From Gemmatimonadales bacterium (GTDB lineage: Bacteria > Krumholzibacteriota > Krumholzibacteriia > LZORAL124-64-63), in the NCBI GenBank assembly GCA_019038745.1, contig JAHOYV010000044.1:62001-126000 (forward strand): a DNA stretch of 64,000 nt. Reading direction: 5' to 3'. The stretch's first letter is position 1, and the number at the start of each line of letters is the position of its first letter. This document shows, one piece after another, positions 43,862-53,618 of the stretch. The notes beneath the pieces were generated by a model. That model ran no database searches, was not told the origin of the DNA, and was given only the letters and a program-made list of their open reading frames with translations. The position numbers and the translations under genes were made by a program.

Positions 43862-43890
43862 TTGAAAATGCTTTTCCGCGGGTGTATGAA
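43862..43890 (+). promoter_or_regulatory. Possible promoter of the hybrid kinase gene
   Basis: TTGAAA (43862-43867), 17 bases, TATGAA (43885-43890): five and four matches of six at ideal spacing, about 80 bases before the start codon. Confidence 0.45.
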
Positions 43891-43972
43891 AAAAGTGTGA
43901 AATTTCCAGTTTAGATCTGATAAATCCAGCCGAAGCATAACGTAAGGAAAACCTTAATTTCAGTCCTTGGCT

Positions 43973-45784
43973 ATGCCCGGTGTGGTAGGAGCAAATGTGA
44001 CCGCTGGTCTTTCAGCATTAAACGATATCCGTACGGCCAGGATTTTAAGCCGGCGTGGAGCCCCGGGTTCCTTCGCCTATTTGGGATTCACCCTCCTGGT
44101 TGGTTTGTTGACATCGATTTGGGAATATCAGCCATATCTTTGGACGGGAATTTTAGCAATCCATCTGGCAGGTGGGTTGCTGCGCAATCGACTCAGCAGA
44201 AAATTCGAAGCTCTCTATCCAGAAAATCCCGGACGTTGGTACTGGCAATTTTGGGGGACGACCCTGACTTTTTCGGTAACCTGGGGTCTGTTCGTGGCGT
44301 CTATCCTGGTCAGTTTCGGCATGGGCTGGGAACTCATTCTGGGTTTACTCGTGACTACTGGTCTGGCCTCGGGCGGAATCACCGCCATGAGTGCCGATTC
44401 CCGGGTTATTTTTCCAGCCTTGGGGACCAGTGTGGGCATTCCCATATTGGCAATGTTTCTGCTGCCCGGATCCGAAGGGTATCAGTTAGCCTCCATCCTG
44501 GTCCTGTATCTGGGATATCTGATAGCCGCGTCCAGAATTCAGAACCGGCAGATTATCCGGCAAATCCAGTCGTCCGATTTGCTGGAAAAACAGGCAGTGG
44601 AATTGATTGAAGCCAAGCGGGAGGCAGAAACAGCCAGTCATGCCAAGAGCCTTTTCCTGGCCAATATCAGCCACGAGATCAGGACCCCGATTCACGGGAT
44701 CATCGGCATGACGGATCTGGTCCTGGCCACTGATCTGACCGATGAGCAGCGCGGGCACCTGGAAATTTGCCAGGATTCAGGAGGAAGTCTGCTGGGGCTG
44801 GTTACGGATATTTTGGATTTCTCGAGGACCGAGACCGGAGAGCTGGACATTCTTCCCCAGGAAGTGAATCTGCGTTCCCTCGTTTCCGCTACGGTGGATT
44901 TCACGGTTCAGAAGGCTGGGGAGGGCCAAATCCCGGTTAAGTGGTTAGTTGATAACATGATGCCCGAAAGGGTTTTGATCGACCCTCAGAGGTTGGGTCA
45001 AATCCTTAAGAACCTCTTGAACAACGCCATGAAGTTCACCAAGGATGGGGAGATTCAGATTCTGATGAAGGGTCGGCCCGAATCGGACGGGACCCTGGAT
45101 ATTTGTTGCGAAGTCAGGGACACGGGAATCGGAATCCCCGCGGACAAAATCCAATCGATCTTCGATTTGTTTTCCCAAGCCGACAATTCATTTGTCCGCC
45201 AGTACGCTGGGGCCGGTCTGGGATTGGCCCTCACCCGCAAACTGGTGGAGTTGATGGGTGGAAAACTGTGGGTGGAAAGCGAAGAAGGCCGTGGCAGCAC
45301 GTTCCATTTCAATGTGCGGGCCAGGGCTGTGGGTGAGGTTCGGTCGGTGAGGGTCGCCTCAACTTCCGATTCCACCAACAAGGTTGAGGTAGAAAAAAAT
45401 CTCGATATTCTGGTTGTTGAAGACAACCTGGTAAATTCCCGTTTCGTCATGAGCCTGCTACAGAAGATGGGACACACTGTCTCGCTAGCCGTCAACGGCC
45501 GCCTTGGGTTCGAGGCAGCCAGAGACAAAGATTTCGACCTGGTTCTGATGGATGTGCAGATGCCGGAGATGGATGGTCTCCAGGCGACCCAGGCGATTCG
45601 GGAGCTGGAGGCGAAGGAGGGTGGACATGTGCCCATCGTTGCCTTGACCGCTCATTCCTCGGCTGAGGATCGGGAACGGTGCTTGGTTTCCGGTATGGAT
45701 GACTACCTGACAAAACCGTTAAAGGTTCAGTTGCTGAAGGAAATTCTGAAGGATACTCCCAGCCGTGTGTCGATTCCGGTTTGA
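43973..45784 (+). CDS. Membrane hybrid histidine kinase with receiver domain
   Basis: This 603-residue sensor has about six N-terminal membrane helices (residues 20-190) with no large periplasmic loop. The HisKA H-box is [19 protein letters not shown], and the HATPase domain has [24 protein letters not shown] and [15 protein letters not shown]-terminal receiver shows [26 protein letters not shown] (phospho-Asp) and the Lys in YLTKPL. A separate output protein is needed. Start: ATG 43973 or TTG 43967; AAGGAAAA lies rather far upstream. It is followed by STAS and PrsW-like genes. Confidence 0.93.
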   Translation: MPGVVGANVTAGLSALNDIRTARILSRRGAPGSFAYLGFTLLVGLLTSIWEYQPYLWTGILAIHLAGGLLRNRLSRKFEALYPENPGRWYWQFWGTTLTFSVTWGLFVASILVSFGMGWELILGLLVTTGLASGGITAMSADSRVIFPALGTSVGIPILAMFLLPGSEGYQLASILVLYLGYLIAASRIQNRQIIRQIQSSDLLEKQAVELIEAKREAETASHAKSLFLANISHEIRTPIHGIIGMTDLVLATDLTDEQRGHLEICQDSGGSLLGLVTDILDFSRTETGELDILPQEVNLRSLVSATVDFTVQKAGEGQIPVKWLVDNMMPERVLIDPQRLGQILKNLLNNAMKFTKDGEIQILMKGRPESDGTLDICCEVRDTGIGIPADKIQSIFDLFSQADNSFVRQYAGAGLGLALTRKLVELMGGKLWVESEEGRGSTFHFNVRARAVGEVRSVRVASTSDSTNKVEVEKNLDILVVEDNLVNSRFVMSLLQKMGHTVSLAVNGRLGFEAARDKDFDLVLMDVQMPEMDGLQATQAIRELEAKEGGHVPIVALTAHSSAEDRERCLVSGMDDYLTKPLKVQLLKEILKDTPSRVSIPV

Positions 45785-45818
45785 CCTCCACTTCCTTTGT
45801 GGTTTTTAGAGGATGGCC

Positions 45819-46103
45819 ATGTTTGAAATTATTCGTGACGAGAAGGGAACAGTATTCCTGTCCGGGCGCCTGGATGCGGCTTCCTGTGCGGAGGCCAGGG
45901 ATCTCCTGGATGAAATCCATGAATCCTGCCTTATCGATTTTTCCTCCCTCGATTACATCGCAAGTGCTGGTCTGGGACTGCTGGTCTCGGTTCAGCGGCG
46001 ATTGATGGCCAAGGAGGCGGGATTGTCCTTTCGTGGGCTCAGCCCCCATCTGAACGATGTTCTAACCCTGGCCGGATTCGAGGGGATTTTTGATTTCGAG
46101 TAG
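45819..46103 (+). CDS. STAS-domain protein, anti-sigma-factor-antagonist-like
   Basis: This 94-residue single-domain protein belongs to the SpoIIAA/RsbV fold. The phosphorylatable Ser position is kept in LDYIASAGLGLLVSVQRRL. ATG 45819 is preferred over 45813 because AGAGG (45808-45812) then has a 6-base spacing. It may bind a kinase or anti-sigma partner. No RsbW-type kinase is adjacent, so the partner could be the hybrid kinase upstream (35 bases away) or lie elsewhere. Confidence 0.85.
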   Translation: MFEIIRDEKGTVFLSGRLDAASCAEARDLLDEIHESCLIDFSSLDYIASAGLGLLVSVQRRLMAKEAGLSFRGLSPHLNDVLTLAGFEGIFDFE

Positions 46104-46107
46104 TTGG

Positions 46108-47199
46108 ATGTCCGATTACGGTGTGTTGGTCAGGACGGCCATGGCCCTTGGCCCTGTGCTGGCCTTTTTGGCAATCCTTAACTGGTCGGATTCCTATAAG
46201 CTTGTATCTCCGCGGCGAATTCTGACCTTTCTGGCTGCTGGGGGGGCGATGGCGTCTCTCAGTTACATGATCAACTCTTCCCTTCTTGAACTGACCGGCC
46301 TTGGAAACCTGGCTTACGCCATGGGAGTGGCGCCCCTGGTGGAAGAGGCCTTGAAGGCAACCTTCGTTATCTGGTGCCTAAAGAGGGGCAAGGTGGGTTT
46401 CCTGGTCGATGCGGCAATTCTTGGCTTTGCCACCGGGGCGGGTTTTTCCTTACTGGAAAACCTCTATTATCTTTACCAGCTACCTCAGGCTCCACTGATA
46501 GTTTGGATAATTCGTGGCCTCGGAACAGCGGTGATGCACGGTGGATGCACGGCCATTTTTGCAGTGTTGGTCCTGGCGCGGACCCGGGGTTCAAGGGGAG
46601 CCCTTCAGCGCGCTTGGTTACCGGGCCTAATGGTGGTTGTTTTACTACATGCGGGTTTCAACCGGGCCATGGTTCAGCCGGTGGTGACCACGTTGCTCAT
46701 GTTGCTGGTTTTGCCGGGAATCTTCTGGTTCGTGTATCGCCGAGGTGAAAAAAATCTGCGCCAGTGGGTGGGTAAGGGCTTCGACCGTGACCAGGAGTTG
46801 CTGGCCTTGATCAAGGATGGGCAGGTTGGGGAAACACCCCTGGGCCGCTATCTGGTTTCTCTGCGCGAGTCTTTCCGGGCCGACATGGTAGCCGACATGC
46901 TTTGCCTATTACGGCTTCAAGCCGAACTTTCCATCGCCGCCAAGGGGGCCCTTTTATTACGGCAGCACGGCTTCCAGCCCGGGTTTGGTAAGGGGAGCAC
47001 CGGCGAACTGGCATCCGAACTGGTTGCCAAGTTGGCTGAAGTGCGTTGGCTGGAGCGCTCGGTGGGGCGGGCGGGTTTGCTGGCCCTGCGCCCCCTCAAC
47101 CCCGGCCGTGACCGAGACCGCTGGCAACGGGAATTTCTGAGGGCGGGATCGAAAATTAAAGGTAACGAACAAGCCCCCCACGACGCGGGTCCGTTTTGA
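46108..47199 (+). CDS. PrsW-family intramembrane metalloprotease
   Basis: This 363-residue protein has about seven to eight membrane helices in its first 220 residues. PrsW hallmarks are present: APLVEEALKATFVIW (EExxK), GFATGAGFSLLENLYY, a helix with MHGGCTAIFAVL, and LLHAGFNRAMV. PrsW cleaves anti-sigma factors in Bacillus. A soluble tail of about 140 residues (LLALIKDGQVGETPLGRYL onward) is unusual and resembles nothing I recognise. It lies four bases after the STAS stop. Its 3' end overlaps the convergent giant gene by 44 bases. Confidence 0.87.
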   Translation: MSDYGVLVRTAMALGPVLAFLAILNWSDSYKLVSPRRILTFLAAGGAMASLSYMINSSLLELTGLGNLAYAMGVAPLVEEALKATFVIWCLKRGKVGFLVDAAILGFATGAGFSLLENLYYLYQLPQAPLIVWIIRGLGTAVMHGGCTAIFAVLVLARTRGSRGALQRAWLPGLMVVVLLHAGFNRAMVQPVVTTLLMLLVLPGIFWFVYRRGEKNLRQWVGKGFDRDQELLALIKDGQVGETPLGRYLVSLRESFRADMVADMLCLLRLQAELSIAAKGALLLRQHGFQPGFGKGSTGELASELVAKLAEVRWLERSVGRAGLLALRPLNPGRDRDRWQREFLRAGSKIKGNEQAPHDAGPF

Positions 47200-50100
47200 A
47201 CCCGTGCCGCTGATAGAAGCGGCGCAGGAAGAAATGGGTTTTGATAACCTGGCAGCCAAGAGACTTCATGCGGGTACAGAAGTCGCTCATTATGGCTCCG
47301 GAAATTCCACGCTCGGCCAGGATCTGGTTTACGACGATCCCATCCAGAACGGCAACGCCATCTCCCTCAAGACGATACACGACTCCCCCTATGATCTGCT
47401 CCGCTTCATCGCTGACGACGAAATAGCGGTCCGCTTCGCTGATTGATTTGGGAAAGCCGGCCTGCAGAAAGAGGCGGTAAAGCTGGCCCACGTCGGCGGG
47501 TCCGGCGGGTTCGCCCACTTGATAAGTCCTGCCGTCCAGGTCCTTGATTTTCGATCGCACGATAACCTGGCCCCGGGCCGGGTCGCCGACGGTTCGGACC
47601 TCAATGGCTCCACCATCGATCCGGTTGGGGAAGGCCATTCGATTGAAGGTGGTAAGATCCTCACTGCCCGCCAGGATCCCCTGAAGATCGGATAACTCGA
47701 CCATCTGCGTCGCGGGCAATCCGGGGTTACGGAACATGCGTACCAGCAAGCGATCAAAGACATCCAATAATTGCAAATCTGAGCCACGGTAAAGGGTTTG
47801 GCGGAATAGGGTAAAGCGGGCGATTTCCGGCATCCGGTCCAAGTGGTAGAGACGGAACAATTCCTCGATGATGTCCAATCTCGTATTCAGCGGGGCGGTA
47901 GTGTTTGACTTTTCCCACTCCCGGTAGCGTCCAACTGCGGATTTCAAGGCCAAGGGTTTGTAATAGATTGTTTCCAACTCGGTCAGAAATTCGGAGAGAG
48001 CAGGGGCAAAATCCGGACCCAATTCATCGGTTTGGGAGGCAGCCATCTCTTCCTGGAGGGATTGCAGAACCTCACCGGCTTCCTCGACCCCCAATGCCTC
48101 CACGTAGGCTTCGAATATCCAACGCGGCTCCAGGAATTCACTGGTCCAGGGGTAGTGGTGGCGGGTGTGTTGGAAGATGTTCCGCCACAGTGGCCTGATC
48201 AGGGATAGGGGCCCGTCATAGGCCTTCCAACCGGATAGGTTGTTCTGAAGGGCGCCCCGGCGGAAATCGGGTTCGGGAACGATGATGTTGTTGGGCATCA
48301 CCAGGCCGGGAATGATCCTGCGACAACTGTTGCGCCACCCCTTGACCACTATCGACATGGCCCGAATCATCAACTGTTGCCAGTTCAATCGGGAGGGTAG
48401 GCGGGTACCGGGGCCGCGCACACTGCTGAACTTGCGGACCTGTTCCCACACCGTCAATCCGCTCACATAGGCCATGGAAAGGGCGCCGAGATGGGGGCGG
48501 CAACAGCCGAAACGGGGCAACATGGGGGTCCCGAAGGGATGCCCCCGCAGGACGATGAACCAGTGGATGGTTTCCAGCACCAGGTCATCCTCGGGATTCA
48601 GGTAGATAATAACCTGAAGGTCGAAATGTTTGCCGGTCCGCGTATTGATGCTCACCCGGTAGCGGGCCTCATCGATGCGGGAGATTATTCTGGAGACCCA
48701 GATGCCCGAAGGCCCGATCTCGTCCAGGTTGAAATCCTCACCCTCGAAGGCCAGTGACACGGATTCCTTAAGGAAGGAGGTACCGATCAACACCTCCTTC
48801 AAACGATCCAGTTCCTGCAGACTGAGGCCGTCCTGGAAGGCTATCTTGCCTTGCCAGGCCGACGGATCCAAGCCGGTACAAACGGAGTCCAATCGCTCCT
48901 CATACCAATTGGCCAGCTCGGAAAACTCGGTCTGGGCCGAGGCAGCCAACTCCGGATCCTCATCGTGCAGGACCCAGGAAACCAATTCCTCCCGGATAGC
49001 TCCGTAAAATTCGGTGTGGAAACGGCCAAAATCAGCCAGCAGGTGAAAAAGATCCTTGAACACCCGACGGGTGCGATCGTCAGCAGGCCATGACAACTGC
49101 GTACGGTAGGAATAGAGTCTCTGCCGGAAGGCAATCAGTCGCCGGGGTTCGATTCTGGCCTGGCCGATGGCCAAGAAGCTTTCGTCATCCAGGAAGGGCA
49201 GGCCCGATTCGATGAAAGACGGCAGATAGGTCAGGTAATCGGGAATCGGCTGGTCAAGTACGAGGACTTGATAGGCACGGCAGCGGACGGTTTCTTCCTG
49301 ATGGGTTGCCAGAGCTTCCAGGCGGCGACGAATGATGTTGCCCAAGTGGGCTCCCACGTGGCTGAGCTGGTCGTCCAGTTCCCTGATCGCCCGGAGACTA
49401 TCGGCAGTGGGGCCGAAGAGGGCCAGACGGCAGAGCTCATCCACATCCGCCAACTGCCGATCCACCCGGACCTCCGGTTGGGTGGAAGGGCCGGTGACTG
49501 TCGCGTCGCTGGGCAGAAACACCTGCTCGCCAAATGGACCGAGCGGCACGTCCCAGCCGATCCGGCAGGGACAGAAGGCAATCAGGGCGGGGTTGGCCAT
49601 CCACAACAGGGGCTGGCGGGCCATGAGCCCAAAGTCGATGACGGTTCCCTCAAGGCGATATTCAAGGTTTCCAATCAGGACTCGGTCTTCACAACCCCGG
49701 GAAATATTCAGTCTGGTTCCGTTTTCGGTCTGGAGCAGGAAATTCCCTTCCACCAAGACCGCACTTTCCAGTATGCCCAGGTCCCGGAAGAACCAAAGGG
49801 GAATCTGGACTTCGAATTCGCCGACTTGCAGGCTGCGGATGTTGCTGCGGTAAAGGTCACCGATGACGGCGGTGAAGTTCTCCTCGATTGTTTTGCGCCG
49901 GAAGCTGCCCTTGGCCGTCAGTTCCTTGCGGTCCAGGTCGAAATCCCTGTCCAGAATGGCAAAATCCACAACGCGCTCGAAGGCAGCCAGACCGGGGTTG
50001 GCCGTGGTGACGATTCGCTGGAAGTACTCCCGGCGATCCTCTTCGGTGGTCAGGGATTGCAGCACGGGGTCCTCGAAATCCGGCACTATCAAGAGGGTGT

Positions 50101-51784
50101 TGTAGGCTCGGCCGTCACCGGCCAGAAAAGTACGCTTGATTCCGGGAACATCGGTGAACAGGGATTCAACCTTGCGGGGTGCGATGGTCTGTCCCTTGCT
50201 GTTCTTGTAGATGTCCTTGATGCGGTCGACGATTTCCAGGTGGCCCGATTCGCTTTTGCGGAAGAGATCACCCGTGGCCAGCCAGTAGCCGTCCCTCAGG
50301 TCGGCCGATACGTTCAGGTCCGTACTGGTTCCCTCATCGTCCAGGTAGTGGGCGATGTAGGGACCTGCGATTTGCAATTCATCCTGATCCCCGAATCGAA
50401 CCTTTACCCCGGGCAGAGGTACGCCCACCGAGTCTGCAACGTAGTCGTCGGGTGGGGTCATGGTCAATCCCCCGGTCCCTTCCGTCATACCGAACCCGCT
50501 GCAAAGTTTGACGCCAAGTCCGTGGAACCAGCGAAATACTTTGGGGTCCAGGTATCCAGCCGCTGACAGGCCCCAGTACAAACGGTCCCCGACCATTTTC
50601 CGGAAAAGTGGTGACGGGTCCTCCGAATTTCGACCGTCGTTCAACATCTCCCTGACCCGGTCCCGGATCTGGATCCAGCGCACCGGAACGCTGATCAGGG
50701 CGGTCGGTCGTACCTCCTGGAACTGCTTGAGCAGGGTGTCGGCCGAAGGGTTGCCGGAGAAAACGTAGGTTCCTCCCCAGAAAATCGACCCCAGCATTTC
50801 CAGGTAACGGCCGAATGTGTGGTACAGCGGCAAGTAGCAAAGCAGCACTTCGTCTCGCCCCACGTCGGGCAAGGCGGCTGCCCGGGCAAAGCGCTTGGTC
50901 ACCAGGTTGTGCCGATTAAAAATGACGCCCTTCGGGCGCCCAGTACTCCCGGATGTGAACATGATGGTGGCCGTATCCCACTGACCAAACCGGGGTCTCT
51001 TTTCCAGAATATCCTTCACTTCCGATACATCAAGCAGGGCTCGACGCTCCTCCAACAGGAAAATGTCCCTGCTCCCAGCCTGCAGACTGCCGTGCAAAGT
51101 GTAGATGGCGAAGGGTCGCCGGGTTTTTTCCCTGACGGCCAACAGCTTGTCCAACCTTTCGGGATGGTCGCACACCGCTGTCGTAATGTGCAGGCGGTCG
51201 AAAATCCAAACCAGGTCTTCCTCGCTGAAGTGGATGTTCAGGGGAGTAACGAAGATATCGTGCAGAAGGCAGGCCAAATCACAGCAGGCCGATCCGACGC
51301 TGTTTGTGGCCAGGATGGCCACACGGGGCACATCCTGGTCGATGGCTTGGGCGTTTGGCGCCGTGGAGCGCGTGCCCTCGGCCAGGAACAGGGCGGCCGT
51401 TGAGCGGATCCGGCGCAGTATCTGCTCGTAATTCCACTGTCCGGCACCCGTTTCTTCAAGGTCCCAGAACAAGGTTCGCAGGGGATCGGCCGCCGCTCTC
51501 TGTCTGAGGATGTCTTCGAGAGTGAAATCGATTTCCTCGATCACCGCGAAGGTGGTCTCTGCCCAACGGTGTCGCGAATCGGCATCCGCAAGAGCGGTCA
51601 GAAACTCGGGGTGGCGGGTCAGGGCGAGGTAATCGCACCAACAAACCCGCTCAACCGAATCGATGGAGTCCTGCTCGATGATCTCCTCGGCCAGGTCCAG
51701 GATCCGGCCGGCCAGGCTCTGGGCCTCACTCTCGGTGGACCATTGAGCCAGCAGTCCGGGCAAGCGATCGGAGTAGGATGTCAT
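47156..51784 (-). CDS. Giant acyl-CoA-synthetase-like / GNAT acyltransferase fusion
   Basis: This is a 1,542-residue cytoplasmic protein. Residues 85-640 form a long-chain acyl-CoA synthetase-like AMP-binding domain: FTSGSTGRPKGV (277 on), SGFGMTEGTGG, TGDLF, VDRIKDIYKNSKGQTIAPRK, and ELTAKGSFRRKTIEENF holding the usual catalytic-Lys region. Residues about 650-980 look helical. About 990-1220 faintly recall a kinase-like fold (MAYVSGLTVWEQVR, IPGLVMPNNIIVPEPDF), with unclear catalytic residues. Residues 1407-1542 are a GNAT domain ending RRFYQRHGFKTDP. It overlaps the regulator gene by four bases. Acyl activation followed by acyl transfer is inferred; the acceptor is unknown. Confidence 0.85.
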   Translation of the reverse strand: MTSYSDRLPGLLAQWSTESEAQSLAGRILDLAEEIIEQDSIDSVERVCWCDYLALTRHPEFLTALADADSRHRWAETTFAVIEEIDFTLEDILRQRAAADPLRTLFWDLEETGAGQWNYEQILRRIRSTAALFLAEGTRSTAPNAQAIDQDVPRVAILATNSVGSACCDLACLLHDIFVTPLNIHFSEEDLVWIFDRLHITTAVCDHPERLDKLLAVREKTRRPFAIYTLHGSLQAGSRDIFLLEERRALLDVSEVKDILEKRPRFGQWDTATIMFTSGSTGRPKGVIFNRHNLVTKRFARAAALPDVGRDEVLLCYLPLYHTFGRYLEMLGSIFWGGTYVFSGNPSADTLLKQFQEVRPTALISVPVRWIQIRDRVREMLNDGRNSEDPSPLFRKMVGDRLYWGLSAAGYLDPKVFRWFHGLGVKLCSGFGMTEGTGGLTMTPPDDYVADSVGVPLPGVKVRFGDQDELQIAGPYIAHYLDDEGTSTDLNVSADLRDGYWLATGDLFRKSESGHLEIVDRIKDIYKNSKGQTIAPRKVESLFTDVPGIKRTFLAGDGRAYNTLLIVPDFEDPVLQSLTTEEDRREYFQRIVTTANPGLAAFERVVDFAILDRDFDLDRKELTAKGSFRRKTIEENFTAVIGDLYRSNIRSLQVGEFEVQIPLWFFRDLGILESAVLVEGNFLLQTENGTRLNISRGCEDRVLIGNLEYRLEGTVIDFGLMARQPLLWMANPALIAFCPCRIGWDVPLGPFGEQVFLPSDATVTGPSTQPEVRVDRQLADVDELCRLALFGPTADSLRAIRELDDQLSHVGAHLGNIIRRRLEALATHQEETVRCRAYQVLVLDQPIPDYLTYLPSFIESGLPFLDDESFLAIGQARIEPRRLIAFRQRLYSYRTQLSWPADDRTRRVFKDLFHLLADFGRFHTEFYGAIREELVSWVLHDEDPELAASAQTEFSELANWYEERLDSVCTGLDPSAWQGKIAFQDGLSLQELDRLKEVLIGTSFLKESVSLAFEGEDFNLDEIGPSGIWVSRIISRIDEARYRVSINTRTGKHFDLQVIIYLNPEDDLVLETIHWFIVLRGHPFGTPMLPRFGCCRPHLGALSMAYVSGLTVWEQVRKFSSVRGPGTRLPSRLNWQQLMIRAMSIVVKGWRNSCRRIIPGLVMPNNIIVPEPDFRRGALQNNLSGWKAYDGPLSLIRPLWRNIFQHTRHHYPWTSEFLEPRWIFEAYVEALGVEEAGEVLQSLQEEMAASQTDELGPDFAPALSEFLTELETIYYKPLALKSAVGRYREWEKSNTTAPLNTRLDIIEELFRLYHLDRMPEIARFTLFRQTLYRGSDLQLLDVFDRLLVRMFRNPGLPATQMVELSDLQGILAGSEDLTTFNRMAFPNRIDGGAIEVRTVGDPARGQVIVRSKIKDLDGRTYQVGEPAGPADVGQLYRLFLQAGFPKSISEADRYFVVSDEAEQIIGGVVYRLEGDGVAVLDGIVVNQILAERGISGAIMSDFCTRMKSLGCQVIKTHFFLRRFYQRHGFKTDPRRGGLVRYL

Positions 51785-52497
51785 GTGGCTTCTTCTCCTG
51801 TCGGAGAATTTTCCGCCAGTCGGTATCCGACCCCATGGACGGTTAAAATTATCTGTGGTTTTTTTGGATCCTCCTCAATGATCTTGCGGAGGGAGAGGAT
51901 GAAGTTGTCCACGGTTCGCGTGGTCGGATAGGCACCGAAACCCCAGACCCGGTCCAGAATCGTCTCCCTGTCCACGGGCTCGCCGGCGTGTTCCGAAAGC
52001 AGGCGCAGAATCATCACTTCCTTTTCCTTCAGTTCCACAGTGCCGCTACTTGTCGTTGCCTGATATTTCCGCAGGTCCACTTCAGCTCGTCCGATGCGAA
52101 GGAGGCTGGGGGGCTCCTGGCCACGAAACCAGTCCTGTCGCCGAAAGATCGACTTGATGCGGGCCAGGAGTTCCTGAAGGTCGAAGGGTTTTGTTATGTA
52201 GTCGTCACCACCTTCATCCAGGCCGCGGATCCGGTCCATCCCCGCGCTGCGGGCGGTAAGGAACAGAATGGGAACCCGGTCGCCATCTCGACGGATGAGG
52301 CTGCACATCCCAAAGCCGTCCATACCCGGTAGCATCACGTCCAGCAGAATGAGATCAACGCCGCCTGCCCGCCACAGATCCAGGCCTTCTTCCGCGCTGC
52401 CGGCCATCACCGGTTCGTAACCTTCCAGATCCAGGTTGATCCGCAGCCCATCGGCCAAGTGGGCATCGTCCTCGACTACCAGAATACGCCGCTTCAT
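51781..52497 (-). CDS. OmpR/PhoB-family response regulator
   Basis: This 238-residue DNA-binding regulator has a receiver domain with RRILVVEDDAHLADGL, LILLDVMLPGMDGFG (phospho-Asp), FLTARS and the Lys in YITKPFDLQELL. The winged-helix output has ELKEKEVMILRLLSEHAGE, VDNFILSLRKIIEEDP and the wing ILTVHGVGYRL. AAGGAG precedes the ATG. It lies 19 bases after the sensor kinase and is coupled by four bases to the giant acyltransferase gene, which is therefore a likely co-regulated product. Confidence 0.96.
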   Translation of the reverse strand: MKRRILVVEDDAHLADGLRINLDLEGYEPVMAGSAEEGLDLWRAGGVDLILLDVMLPGMDGFGMCSLIRRDGDRVPILFLTARSAGMDRIRGLDEGGDDYITKPFDLQELLARIKSIFRRQDWFRGQEPPSLLRIGRAEVDLRKYQATTSSGTVELKEKEVMILRLLSEHAGEPVDRETILDRVWGFGAYPTTRTVDNFILSLRKIIEEDPKKPQIILTVHGVGYRLAENSPTGEEAT

Positions 52498-52516
52498 GGT
52501 CTTGCTCCTTCAGTCT

Positions 52517-53602
52517 CTAAGAGTCGGGGGAATGGGCAGGGAGTCTGACAGTGAAAACGCAGCCGTGGCCTTCTTCACTGCTAAGGGTGATCCGACCGCC
52601 CAGTTTTTCTATGTTTCGTTTGACCAGGAACAGGCCCAGCCCTCCGCTTCCGGACCGTTGACCGTCCCGATCTCCGGTGAAGAAACATTCGAAGACTTTA
52701 CTCTGCAACCGCCGCGGGATGCCCGGACCGTCGTCCTGGATTATCAACTGATGCCATTTTTTTCCCTGTTCGACGCGGACCCGGACCTGGACCGGCGCGG
52801 GACTGTGTTTCACCGCGTTCAAAACCAAATTGCGAAGCGCAAGGGACAGGATGAGTCTATGCCCGCGGATGAAGCACCCCTCGGCCTCTTCCAGGATGAC
52901 CTGGGCCTTCCGTTCATTCGTAAACCGCCGGATATCGTTCAACACGAGGTTGCATTCCTCGGCCAAATCAAGCTGGAGGCGGGGGCCTTGGCTGAACGTG
53001 TCACCGGCGCTCAATGACAGCACTTGGTTGACCAGTTCCTCCAGGCGGGAAATGTCCTGGACCATCCGTTGACGGATACCGGCCGTCTCTTCTACGGGCA
53101 AACCCTCCCTGCCCAGGGTTTCGGTGTACAATCGCAGACTTGCCAGGGGGGTTTTGAACTCGTGGGTGGCCCCGGCCAGGAAGAGTTCCCTCGCCTGTTT
53201 GAAGCGGGCTTCGGTTCGCAGGGAAAGAATCAGAATCGTCGAGCCGGCCACCAGCAGGGCCAAGAAAAAGATGCCCTCATAGAGGAACATGTTGCGAGTC
53301 GCCCGCGCCTTGGATTCGATTTCCCGCATCACCACGGGATCGATTACGACCTCTGTACCATGGGCTGTACCACGGAACAATAGATGTGGAAAGGATTCTC
53401 CAAGCCAGCGCTCGGGTTCGGCCGCGACCCGGGGATCGGATTGGATCAGGAACGTTGCGTGCAGACGGTCGTTGGCCAGTTTCTGTTGCTGGTACTGGGC
53501 ATGGATGCGGCTTTCCTGGGAAAGGAAATAAACCCACCACACTCCCATTACCAACAGGAGTGCAACCAGGATTCCGTACAGCAGGCCCAGTCGGGTTCTC
53601 AT
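52517..53602 (-). CDS. Two-component sensor histidine kinase
   Basis: This is a 361-residue kinase. Two membrane helices (residues 7-29 and about 108-130) flank a small periplasmic sensor of about 78 residues. No HAMP domain is evident. The H-box is FLAGATHEFKTPLASLRLY, and the ATP-binding domain has LRNLVLNAVKHSP, IIQDDGPGIP and GSGGLGLFLVKRN. It is the partner of the OmpR-type regulator just downstream. Its gene starts 16 bases after the transporter stop, so the transporter, kinase, regulator and giant gene form one operon. Confidence 0.95.
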   Translation of the reverse strand: MRTRLGLLYGILVALLLVMGVWWVYFLSQESRIHAQYQQQKLANDRLHATFLIQSDPRVAAEPERWLGESFPHLLFRGTAHGTEVVIDPVVMREIESKARATRNMFLYEGIFFLALLVAGSTILILSLRTEARFKQARELFLAGATHEFKTPLASLRLYTETLGREGLPVEETAGIRQRMVQDISRLEELVNQVLSLSAGDTFSQGPRLQLDLAEECNLVLNDIRRFTNERKAQVILEEAEGCFIRGHRLILSLALRNLVLNAVKHSPAPVQVRVRVEQGKKWHQLIIQDDGPGIPRRLQSKVFECFFTGDRDGQRSGSGGLGLFLVKRNIEKLGGRITLSSEEGHGCVFTVRLPAHSPDS

Positions 53603-53618
53603 AAAGCAGCCAGAAAAA

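Larger units (their letters stand above)
43503..43972. promoter_or_regulatory. Divergent intergenic region between FadL-like and hybrid kinase genes
   Basis: This 470-base region has no convincing gene. It contains a CACGTG-centred inverted repeat near the FadL-like gene (43521-43557) and a promoter candidate for the kinase gene (43862-43890). Confidence 0.6.

Noticed and set aside
49268-50566. 432-codon plus-strand frame inside the giant gene
   Set aside because: It is opposite the well-supported AMP-binding domain and downstream region, and has no start signal or domain.
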